Positions 22,960-64,000 of a stretch of 64,000 bases of DNA are shown here, in pieces. The translations under genes and the position numbers were made by a program. The DNA is from Chelonoidis abingdonii (lineage: Eukaryota; Chordata; Testudines; Testudinidae), in the NCBI RefSeq assembly GCF_003597395.2, contig NC_133770.1:6196038-6260037 (forward strand). The letters run 5' to 3'. Under the pieces are notes generated by a model. That model did not search any database. It had not been told where the DNA came from and was given only the letters and a program-made list of their open reading frames with translations. The first letter of the stretch is position 1; each line of letters begins with the position of its first letter.

Positions 22960-25489
22960 ACTCCCCTCTCCACGGCTGGCTGATGAATGCAGGCTTCCGT
23001 CAATGCCCATTGCCCTGGATACACCCCTCTCACACTGTGGTTAGGACCCCTGAGGGCTAGCGCTGCTGTTGGCTTCCTTGGGGCACTTCAGTCCCAAACA
23101 GACTCGGACCATTTCGGTGCCTCCATTGTGGCTGGCCCCAACTCGAGGCACCAGGAAGGAGCCCAGCCTGCTGAGGTACTGGGTGCCTGCAGGGCCGATC
23201 GCCGTCAGCTGAAGCCGAGGGCAACTTACGTCCCGCAGAGTCAGGCGTCTAAAGCCGGGTACCTAGCCCGTACCCAAAGCAGAAGCCGTCTCTGAAACTA
23301 CGGGGCTTTATAGTCTGTGCCTCAGTTTCCCTGTGCATGCTAGGGTAACACTTCCTGTCAAGCTTGATTCTTTGGTGTATTGAAATGTTAAACACCTTTC
23401 AGGGAGGGCATCAGGGATGGAGGAAGGGTGGAAGCTGCAGCTGTCTTTGCGGTTTAACCCTTTCAGCGTAGGCTCTTTGCAGCAGCTCTCCCCGTTAGAA
23501 ACCTGCTGCCAGCCAGGAAGTGGTTGGGTCTAATGGGGTCACTGAGTGGCATAAGCTCACGGGGGGAACCTACAGCGTCCCAGCCAGCAGGGGAGGGGTT
23601 AACTCAGAGAGGCACTGCTCCAGAAGCCCATACCAAGGCAAAGGGATCATTGCAATTCTCTCTGGAGTACCCCAGCCTGCGTGAACAGCTCGCTACTGCT
23701 GCCAGCTAAGGGAGCCTTCCCTCTAGTCCAAGTGGCAGAGGTCTGGGCTGCCGGTCCAGGGTTCAAACAGCCTGCAAAGAGGAAAAGAGAGGCCCCACTG
23801 CGTGCAGATGTTGTCCGACAGAGGGGGACATATTCTGGTTCTCATTAGAGGCTGAAACCCAAAGAGATGGGCAGGATCCCCCAGCACTGACCTTGGCTGA
23901 GGACCTGGCAAGAGGCAGACCAGGTCCGAGCTCTGTGGACACCTCACCTGGGGGCTGGAGCGTTAGCCAAGATGCCCACATCCCTGCGACGAGAGAGGGC
24001 CAGCTCTGGCTGGCTCCCAGGGAAGATCCTTAGCTAGCCCACCGACAAGGCTCTAGAGAAATGCCTCAGGGCCCATTCACGCTAGGGATCGTAGCTAGAC
24101 AGACATTCAGAAGCCGGGCAAGTAACACGGAGGCAAGCCCAGTGCAGAAAAGGGCTCATGCTCCCAAGTCCCCTCCTGCTTGTAGAGATGAGATCCAGGC
24201 TGGGCGGGGCCCTCCCCTGCACCAAAGGAAGAGTCAGTCTCTGCCCCCCGGGGATGGCTGCCCACCTCCCTGAGTTTTGATTCCAGCTTGGGGCAACTTT
24301 TTTGCCATGCATGCGACTTCCATAACTGCAGCCCTGCAGGAGGCCACGGCGCCTGCTCCTGTGGAAGAGTTTGGACGTGAGGGCAAACAGGTGTAAGCCT
24401 ACTGCTGTCAGCACCGCACCAGGGCTGAACGGGAGCCCAAGTTCCTATCTTGGGGCTGCTCCCCGTGGGACAGCGGGAGAGCATGGAACCCTAACTGGCA
24501 GGCAGAGGAATGTTCATCCAACTTCCAGGCTTGGCTGCGGCTCCAGGGACCCTCCAGCTTGTGGGGGCAGCGAGGGCTTTGATGGGCCCCTGGGAATGCA
24601 GTGTGCCCTCACTCCGGTGGCTACAAGCTCCCAGGGGATCGCTGCTCTTGTCCTCCTGGACATTGCTCTAGGGGCAGGCAGCAGCCTGCCAGCCCGCTGA
24701 CTGCCAGCCCAGGTAGTGCTAATAGGAGGCAGCAAGTGCCTTCCAAGCAACAAGGAGGGCACGATCGTGTGCAGATGCAAGGAGACCGAACTCCCGCTGC
24801 ACTGAGCGCTCCTGCACACAAGCATGCTACTTCTCATGCTGGCCTGGTGATGCAAGGGCCTGCAGAAGTCACTCCGGAATGCAGCTGGCCAGCATCCCAC
24901 TCCAGCCTCAAAGTAGAGGCTGTACGTGGCTGGTCACGGAGTTTATAGGACAGGAACAACTTGGGAAGGGAGCTCTTTCCAGTATCTGACCTCACTGAAT
25001 GGAGAAGTTCAGCTCGGGCAGAAACCCAGTCCCACCTAGACCTAGGCACCACTTCATGCTGACTTTGGGGGCTCAAGCAGTGCAGAGGTCTCATGCTGGC
25101 TCATTGGTTGGGGCACCTGTGGGGACTAAACCCCTGATGTGTGTCTAAAAGCACATAAATCTCTACAGCTAAAACGCACAAGCTACATTGAGACCCGTGT
25201 GAAAGTTTTAGACAAGGAAGGTTTAAAGAAATGCAGATGTTAAGTCCTCACAGCAACCTCAACTCAGCCCTGTTGCACTCCTGGTATCATTTCTCTTGCA
25301 TAGTTCAATGTATTTGTAGGTTTTCAGAAATGATCACAAAGCGTCATCTGTCTGCACACACAGAAGGCAGGGCGCTATATGTGTAAGGCACACACACACA
25401 ATATCCACTGTGTCAATATGGATGAGATTACACTGCTGCAGGAAACTCAAAAAAAAATTACTCATGCAACTTAGTGATGGCCATGAGGA
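22960..25489. other. Intergenic, nothing firmly recognised
   Basis: Short minus-strand frames near 23.75-23.98 and 24.25-24.42 kb look mildly protein-like but match no family I know. Confidence 0.4.
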
Positions 25490-25680
25490 AGAACTGTGCT
25501 GGGAACCAGGACACCTAGGTTCAGTGCCCCGCTCCACCACAGACCTGGGGTACAACCTTGGGCAAGTCATCAAAATTCCCAAGACAGAAAGATCCCATAT
25601 TGCAGATGGGTAAATCAAGTCTTCATTTACGGCTGTCAAGCATTTTAAGGTCCTCTTATGAAAAATGCTAAAGAAATGCA
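25490..25680 (+). mobile_element. CORE/MIR-type SINE, diverged
   Basis: Contains CTGGGAACCAGGACACCTAG, CACCACAGACCTGGGGTACA and TTGGGCAAGTCATC. Confidence 0.6.
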
Positions 25681-25755
25681 AAGTTTTATCACATAATAAG
25701 CAGGTGCAGTGAGGGGCGGGGGAGAGAAGGTCAAGGAGTGTATTCCTTTATAAAG

Positions 25756-25761
25756 TTTATT
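25756..25761 (-). terminator. Candidate distal polyadenylation signal
   Basis: AATAAA on the minus strand beside an AT-rich stretch, at the left edge of the single-copy region. If NBEAL2 uses it, the 3' UTR would be about 4.8 kb. Confidence 0.3.
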
Positions 25762-27159
25762 AAAGATCACATACACCGTACGTTGCTAGCAAACCGGACA
25801 ACCATCCCCCTACAGAAGGAGGCCATACTCCTCTTCAAGTTTAAGCCATAAATGTTTTGTCATCAGATTGTGCTTTATTTTGCTTTTGGAAAGAATCTGT
25901 AGACAAAGCTACAATAGAAATACATTTTTTCGAGCACCAAACACAGCCCGTGCGTGGATTTGTCATTCATCCTTCTCTTCCCTGCTGGACAGTGGGGACT
26001 GGAGTGTGAGTGAAAGACCTGGCCGGTCCATTTCTCCTCACAGCTGGTTCTAAAGGAAAAGCACAGGCAATGATCCCATAAACACTTGGTCAGAGACGGG
26101 GAATCTGAATTCCTGGGTTGGCTCTCAGCTATCAACCTGTCCCTTCATATTCTTTGCCAGTCTCCCCAAGCAAATCCTGCTCCATTCCATAGAGGAAAGA
26201 GAACTGCCTTCAGGTCTGAGTGGGATGCAATCTGGCACAAGCATGGCGGATTTGTTAACCCCTCCTCCCCAAGCTTCAGGATCCTGGGAGATCAGTATAT
26301 AGCACAAGTGACTGGCACGAAGGCTCTAACACTACATGCGGCAGGCCAGAGAGCTGGGAGTACCAGTGGTGCTACCCTGGTCAAACCACTTGCTTGAATT
26401 CACTCCCCAAAAGGCAGATCCACTCATGAGCTATTCACTTCCCAAAAGAGGTAGAGAGGTAGGGCCCCCATGTAACCACCCCACAGTCATACCACTGCAC
26501 ACAGGGATCAGGCATGGGGGCCAGTTTTTTTTCTTTTCCAAATTTGGGTGCTTACGTCAGCTTGCCCAAATGCCAACTTGAACAACCGGGCCCTGTAACG
26601 TAGACACTCAAGATTGAAGACCAGGTTTCACGTTGTTATTCCAGGGGTGGGTGGAGCAGGAAGGAATCTTGCAGGGTCAGAAGGAAACCATTCCCTCTGA
26701 AGGGGAGCATCCCAAGCCTGCCAGACCCTTCCCCACACAGAAGTCTCAGAGATCTGGCCCAAGCATTCCTGTCTGTGAAGAAGACTGGAGTAGGAAGAGC
26801 CCTCAGCAAGTTGCATCCTGACTCCATAAAATCAGAGAAGGTACAAGTCAAGTGAAAGGAGGGAAAGAAAAACCTCTTCAAGTAGAAGAACATGGCAGAG
26901 GCCAACCAGAGAGCAGGTACCCCTGGAATTCAAGCATCTTCACAACAGGGCCTGCAACGACCCCTTGAATTTCCCCTGGCTTGAGCAATTCTAAGAAGGA
27001 TGACAGAAAAATCCACGGTGAGGCTTGTAGGTCCCTTGGTGCTCTATAAAAGCCAGCATGATTCGGGGAAGCTCCAAATACTTACCACCCCATTTTTGGG
27101 AGGAAAAAAGTAGTAGAAATCTTTAGATTTACATCATTCAAAAAAGTTACAAAAACTAT

Positions 27160-27172
27160 ATATATATATATT
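27160..27172. repeat. TA dinucleotide tract
   Basis: Short TA run in the AT-rich part of the single-copy region. Confidence 0.9.
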
Positions 27173-27805
27173 GTATTATATACACACAAACCTCAATACA
27201 GCACATGTGCTAAAAAAAGTCTTCTCTACAAGTTGCAAATATTGCACTGTCGGCGGTTAAACCTTGATCTTCACCCAGGGAATGAAGTTGAGAGCATTGC
27301 TTCAGCCTCTTGCCCAGTGCTGGTGGTTCTTGCCTTTTTTTGTTTTCTTTGTGAAGAGAATTGAGGTGCCGTTCAGTGCAGAGCGTGATCTAACCAGCCA
27401 CCCATCACAACATCACCTCCAGACCAGTAACAACCTCCGCAGGAACAGGGTCCGGTGGCTAACAAACAGTGCATTTGGAGAGCCTCTCTCCCCTTATTAG
27501 TGGCATTTGCAGTTCAGCATCTGCAGATGATTGTCCCAGGCCTACAGTGGATGTTTCCTCCAGCGTGAGCCACAATGGACCCATGTCCTCTCCTCTCAGC
27601 CCTCGTTGGAAAGAAGCTACCAAATGACAGTGTCCCAAGGCAGAGACTGTCCCTTTTTTGGTCAGGAGGTGTCACGGCGTGGAAGGTCCAAACAATCTGT
27701 AAACATCGTCTGTCGTAGTTTGATGGAAAGGGACCCTGGAGGACCGACGGAAGAAAGTTGCGAGGATGGAAGGTGCCGCAGCTTTAACGACCCATCGTTA
27801 TGAAT

Positions 27806-27811
27806 AATAAA
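27806..27811 (+). terminator. Candidate plus-strand polyadenylation signal
   Basis: AATAAA on the plus strand. No plus-strand coding exon was found upstream of it, so it may be fortuitous. Confidence 0.2.
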
Positions 27812-29590
27812 AGCAAAGCACATCGCTCATCGCTTTGAGCCCCTCAAGAATTGCACTCAGATCCTAACGTTCCTTGACCATCTCTTTGTGTTTCACACCG
27901 TCCGCCCTGCAACCCTCCCACAGATCTTCACCAGGCACCTGTGACTTCTAGGAGAAATCCCTGGACATGGGGAAGCAGCCTGTCTCCATATTGTGGCATT
28001 AGTAACATGGCAAAACATATCTAGAGTATATGGGGGCAGTGGAAGAGATCCATTTCCTAGAGCCAGGGAATGGGTTCGGGGGGAGGGGAAAGGACAGACT
28101 GCTCTTCAACCCACACCCCACCTGACTACAACCCCTCCTGACTCTAGGATTGTGAAGTTTCATGTGGTTCTGCAGAGAGATGGGATTGAGCTATGAGCTT
28201 TAGATACAGAACCGAATCTTCCCTCCTCCCATCTCTGGGAAGTTCGGATCCAGCTGTTTATGGAGAACTGGGGCCCTGGTTATGAAGCTCAAGCCAAGAT
28301 ACCAACATCTCCAGAGTTCGAGGGGGGTTGAAGTCAGGCGTGAATTCCCAGCAGCTTCAAGCTAGTCACTGCCCTTTCTCTCCAAACCAAAGCCCGGCTC
28401 AGCGATGGGCAGTCACTGGCGCTAGGCGCAGGGAGAGCTGACGGGCACCAGGGTGCTTGTTATTGCAAGCATCAACATGATGCAGAAAGGCTGTGGGTTC
28501 CACAGCTCTGCGCCCAGACGCATCCGGAACATGGCCGGAGTAAAGCGCCACCAGCCTCTTCCACCCCTGGCTTACCTGACGGCAGGAGAGTTTTTAAATC
28601 AGGGAGAGGAAGTGTGGGGAACAACATGGCAGCTCCTTTCACCTTCCAGCTAAGTGAGGGTAACCACGTCCTACAAGGACCGATCCATCGCCCCTTGTTT
28701 GGGGGCCATTCGCTCCCAGACGCTCTGGGGATGGGCTCATGCCCTGCATCGTAAACATGGAATGTTCCATTTTCATGGGGACTGCTGGGCTCCCTGCAGC
28801 TGCGAGCTATGTCTGAATGGGGAGATGCCCAAGGCACAAGCATCTACTAGCCTCAGACAGCTGCTTCTAGCCTAATGCAACCCCACTTCCCCGTTCCGCT
28901 CTCGAGCAACAAACAGAGATCAGAACCTCAGAGAAGGTGCCAGCGTGGTTTCAAATCTCATCATGACCAGGGATGGAAAGTCTGTAGACTGGACCTCCCC
29001 CAAACCCACCCAGTTGGTTAAAAGCAGCGAAGGGTTGGCCGTTGGCTGCAAAAATAAGCCTCTTTCTGGGTGAATTCCTATTAACTGTGGCCACTTCAGT
29101 ATCAGAAACAGACAGACTGACGGAGGGGCAGATGGGCCTACCTGGAGGGGGAGGGGCATCTGCAGATGGGATCAACAATGGGCCCAGACTGCGAAGGAGA
29201 CAAAATCCCCGTATTGCTTCATCTCTACTGCTGGAGCTTTCTTACTTCTGTTGCGATCTCTCTAACATTGACCTCCACAGGTTTTGACCGAGCCCTTCGA
29301 AGCTTCAGAAGGGCTCAGCTTTGGCTCCGGGAGCCCTCATGGAGATGCCATGTTTCGAGAGCTGCTCTGCTGGGGAAGGGACGGTGCGTGCTCTCTTACT
29401 AAGATCTGCGCTCGTTGGGAGAGGCAAACCCCAACCCCTCTTGCACCTGCGCTGGCCTGATCCTCTCCTGGTTGGGTGAGAAGAACTCTCCTTTCTGCTA
29501 CAAGCAGGAGTATCCGGTGTGCAGCCAGAGAGGAGTTTCGTTACAGCCCCGGAGCTGTAGGATGAAAGCAAAGCTAACGAACGGTAGGGT

Positions 29591-29596
29591 TTTATT
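29591..29596 (-). terminator. NBEAL2: Candidate NBEAL2 polyadenylation signal (second)
   Basis: AATAAA on the minus strand, about 970 nt after the stop codon, an alternative to the one at 29,679. Confidence 0.45.
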
Positions 29597-29678
29597 GCTG
29601 GTGAAGTCATCCAATGAGCCCCGCTGGCTCGTGCTCCATGGAACAGACCAGTCTTGGGAGACAAGAAGATTGTGCACA

Positions 29679-29684
29679 TTTATT
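29679..29684 (-). terminator. NBEAL2: Candidate NBEAL2 polyadenylation signal (proximal)
   Basis: AATAAA on the minus strand, about 880 nt after the stop codon. A T-rich/A-rich run lies beside it. Predicted cleavage is 10-30 nt to the left. Confidence 0.5.
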
Positions 29685-30564
29685 TTGTTTTTTTAAAAAA
29701 AACGTATAAATCAATAGGAAAGTTAGAAGAGGCCCCACCAGCAAATGGCTGGGGCCCTGGGAGGTGCTGAATTTGAGTGCCCCTGTTGGAAGAAGCAGAC
29801 AAACCATTCTGAAGAATCCCAATGAAAGCGCAACACCCTTCTTTGCCAGCAGTGGGTCTATACACATCTCGGCTTTGGGGCTGGCTTGAGACAATCAGTA
29901 GGTATCTTTCTGGGCCCCTGGTATTTGTTGCCCTCCAAAATTCAACCCCTGGGAGGAAAAACAGAACAGGCTCTTCCCAGTCTCATCACATTAAAGCTTT
30001 TCTGCAGCAGACTGGCCTCCTGCCGAAAGCAGTCCTTGGTTTTGGTACCAGTTCTCTACGTAGTGCAACAGGGTCTAGTTAAGGCCACCCAAGGAGGACT
30101 GAGAATGCAGCGATGGTCATTGTCTCGCATTTACTGCGACATTTCCCCGCTGGGCGGCAGGGGGTACCAGCTGCTGGTTTCCCGGCCTCTCCGTCCAGTG
30201 AGAAAGTCACAAAGAATAATACAAAAACATTTTCCACTTCAAGCTCTGCAGGAAACGAGATGGGCTGGGGGACGCCAGATCGTCCCACGTGCATCCTGGC
30301 TCGGCAAGCCAGAGAGTCACCAGTGCAGGCCCCTGGCTCGGAACGGGATCCTGAGCTCTGCACCCTCGGAGAATGAGTGGTCGAGAGCCCTAGTGCAGCA
30401 AGGCTCCCATGGTTCACAGCGATCGCCATGCTCCCAGGGGAAGTGCAGATACCTCCGAGCGGCAAGGCTGGACCGGCCCCCTCCGCCACCTCTCAGAGAC
30501 CTCCTGCTGCAGGACATCTCTGCCCAGCAATGCTCTGGGGACAGGTCACCTCACATCAAGCCTG

Positions 30565-62129
<31,565 letters not shown>

Positions 62130-62314
62130 CTGCAACGGCCACGGACGCAGTTACACCCCCAAACGGAAACGGCCCATGTACGCCGAGTGGCCATCGCTCC
62201 CAGACCACAGCAGCCTCGCCCCCCTTCGGCCTGGCCTCAGGATACAGCCACGCCTCCTGGGCTCTCGGACGAGTGACTGGCAGGGATTCAGGTGGGATAT
62301 TCACGGTAATGGGG

Positions 62315-63308
62315 TGTCATAAACAGATCGCTAAGGGTTAATGTCTCTTTCACCTGTAAAGGGTTAACAAACAGTGACCTGCAACACCTGACCAGAGGAC
62401 CAATCAGGAGACAAAATATTTTCAAATCTGGGTGGAGGGAAGCTTGGGTGTGTGTTCTTTGTTCTGTCTGCGGTTCTCTCTGGGTTCTGAGAGTGACCAC
62501 ACNNNNNNNNNNNNNNNNNNNNNNNNNNNNNNNNNNNNNNNNNNNNNNNNNNNNNNNNNNNNNNNNNNNNNNNNNNNNNNNNNNNNNNNNNNNNNNNNNN
62601 NNNNNNNNNNNNNNNNNNNNNNNNNNNNNNNGAAGTATTTTAAATTGTATTTCTGTTGGAGGAGGCTTTTTCTCCAGTTTCTAGAAGCTGAAAGACCCTG
62701 TAATATTACATCTTGAAATTACAGAGATTTCTTACTTTTTCTTTCTTTTATTAAAAGCTTTTCTTGTAAAAGACCTGATTAATTTTTTCCCCTTGTTAAG
62801 GAAAAGGAAGGGAGTCTGCACTCACCAGGGAACTGGTGGGAGAAAGGGGGGAGGAAAAACCTGCTCTCTGTGTTTCTCTCTGTCTCTCTCTCCGGGAGAG
62901 AGGAGGGGGAGCGGGGGAAAGGTAAATGTCCTCTTTGCTTTAGATTCACAGAGCTTGAATCTGTATTGCCTCTGGGTGAGGGAAAAAAGGGGAGGGGGGA
63001 GGTGGAATTCCTTTGTGTGTTAAGATTGAAGGAGTTTGAATTACAGTATCTTCCAGGGTAACCCAGGGAGGGAAAGTCTGGGAGAGGCAACGGTAAAGGA
63101 AAGGGTTTACTTTCCTTGTGTCGAGATCCAGGGGAGCTGGGTCTTGGGTCCCCAGGGAAGGTTTGGGGAGACCAGAGTTTATCAGGCACTCAAAGTCCTG
63201 ATTGGTGGCAGCTTATCAGATCTAAGCTGGTAATTAAGCTTAGAGGAATTCATGCTGGTACCCCATCTTTGGATGCTAAGGTTCAGAGTGGGGAAAGATA
63301 TCATGACA
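62315..63308 (+). mobile_element. Solo LTR of an LTR retrotransposon/endogenous retrovirus
   Basis: Begins TGTCATAAAC and ends ATCATGACA, with inverted TGTCAT/ATGACA tips. It is flanked by a 5-bp duplication TGGGG (62,310-62,314 and 63,309-63,313). It contains a 129-base N gap, an A-rich polyadenylation-like ATTAAAAG at about 62,750 and purine-rich runs near 62,800-63,100. No gag, pol or env coding is present. It lies in an upstream NBEAL2 intron. Confidence 0.85.
62503..62631. other. Assembly gap (129 N)
   Basis: Run of N inside the solo LTR. It does not touch coding sequence. Confidence 1.
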
Positions 63309-63363
63309 TGGGGGTTGAGGAAAGTGCTGTAACAGTTGGAAAATCAGCTCCGACAACAGCCCC

Positions 63364-63608
63364 TGAGGGCTTGTCTACATGGACAGTTAACACAGCGCCA
63401 GGTGGGTATGAATCTACAGCACGTGCCTTTGCACGGGGATCCAGCTGCCGTGCGCTAGAAGTGCTGTGGTGCAGCCGGATCTCAGCTTGCAAATGGCAGC
63501 AGATCCAAGTGCATGACAGAAGCGCTAGCGTGCGGCAGCGGAGTCCGCACAGACACTTGGTAGCGGGCTGTACATTCCCACTCCAGCTGGCCGGTTAAAC
63601 GAGCCCTT
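63364..63608. mobile_element. MITE with AGGGCTTGTCTACAT left end
   Basis: Begins AGGGCTTGTCTACATGGACA and ends CGAGCCCT. The 245-bp body has GCGCTAGCGTGCGGCAGCGG and TAGCGGGCTGTACATTCC. Lies just right of the solo LTR. Confidence 0.6.
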
Positions 63609-64000
63609 AGCCAATCAGCTCCCTGTGCGTCCCCAAGTCCTACAGAGATTATTGCTCGCCACCCACAGTTTAACCCAGGGCCAGCCCAGTCACAGCCGAG
63701 CGAGCTGCGTCAGGGATTTTCTGTAGGGACCTCGCTAAGGGCACAGCCTGGCTTCCAGACCCCAGTGTGCAGGGCTGGATCTGGGGGCCCCCAAGTAAAA
63801 ATACACAGAGTCCTCCCGAGCATCATGTGGTCACTGCGCTGACTCCAGCCTCGGTTCCAGCTTGGCCCCGAGCGGTCACTTCTCAAGGCAAGGCCATAGC
63901 CATTGTTCGTCACACCTCCGGGACAACCCAGCCGCCTCTGAGCTCTGTTAGGAGGCAGTATTTGTACTGCAGTAGCGTCAATGGGCTCCGGCCAAGAGGA
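63609..64000. other. Right edge, nothing recognised
   Basis: Presumed NBEAL2 intron upstream of the first exon in the window. No exon seen. Confidence 0.5.

Larger units (their letters stand above)
25740..29569. other. Unexplained, mostly single-copy region downstream of NBEAL2
   Basis: About 3.8 kb with no CR1, hAT or SINE that I recognise, unlike the DNA on either side, and with lower GC around 27.0-27.25 kb. It holds a minus-strand AATAAA at 25,756-25,761 and a plus-strand AATAAA at 27,806-27,811. No open frame has a recognisable domain. It could be an extended NBEAL2 3' UTR, a 3' UTR of an opposing gene, or a non-coding transcript. Confidence 0.4.
29570..30564 (-). other. NBEAL2: Probable NBEAL2 3' UTR
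   Basis: Non-coding sequence directly after the NBEAL2 stop. It contains two minus-strand AATAAA hexamers near 29,679 and 29,591, which would give a 3' UTR of roughly 0.9-1.0 kb. No interspersed repeat was recognised in it. The true end is uncertain, because a further AATAAA at about 25,756 could mark a longer isoform. Plus-strand frames across it have no recognisable domain. Confidence 0.6.

Noticed and set aside
22461..22983. Overlapping plus-strand open frames of about 140 codons
   Set aside because: Arg/Pro/Gly-rich composition typical of GC-rich shadow frames. The minus-strand reading is more protein-like.

Overview
This is vertebrate genomic DNA, GC-rich and dense with repeats, most likely from a turtle. 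Two things point to a turtle. CR1 LINE fragments carry the reptile-type 3' ends, and many short hAT-type DNA transposons, CORE/MIR SINEs and tRNA-derived SINEs are scattered through both halves. There are no bacterial operons, CRISPR arrays or phage modules. Species cannot be named from the sequence. Family names for repeats come from recognition, without a library search.

One protein-coding gene is well supported: the 3' part of NBEAL2 (neurobeachin-like 2) on the minus strand, from 62,129 down to its stop codon at 30,565. I resolved 32 consecutive coding exons with GT/AG boundaries. Every junction is phase-compatible and the total is 4,953 nt (1,650 codons plus stop), with no frameshift or premature stop. 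They encode the armadillo-like/linker part, the PH-like domain, the BEACH domain and the C-terminal WD repeats. The 5' exons lie beyond the right edge. NBEAL2 is a BEACH scaffold needed for granule biogenesis in platelets and other blood cells.

Layout: 1-25.7 kb is downstream intergenic DNA made largely of repeats. It holds several hAT elements with target-site duplications, CR1 copies, a dead non-LTR reverse transcriptase, minisatellites and a suspicious noisy tandem duplication at about 12.15-12.95 kb. 25.7-29.6 kb is mostly non-repetitive and unexplained; it could be an extended NBEAL2 3' UTR or an unannotated transcript. 29.6-30.56 kb is the likely NBEAL2 3' UTR. 30.57-62.13 kb is the gene, with introns holding CR1, hAT, LTR and minisatellite sequence. 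62.13-64 kb is an upstream intron with a solo LTR and a MITE. Two N gaps (46,073-46,482 and 62,503-62,631) both fall inside repeats.

The most interesting local structure is a 66-bp tandem array at the penultimate NBEAL2 exon. It repeats the exon's own 5' splice site five times in perfect register. No new multi-gene system was found.
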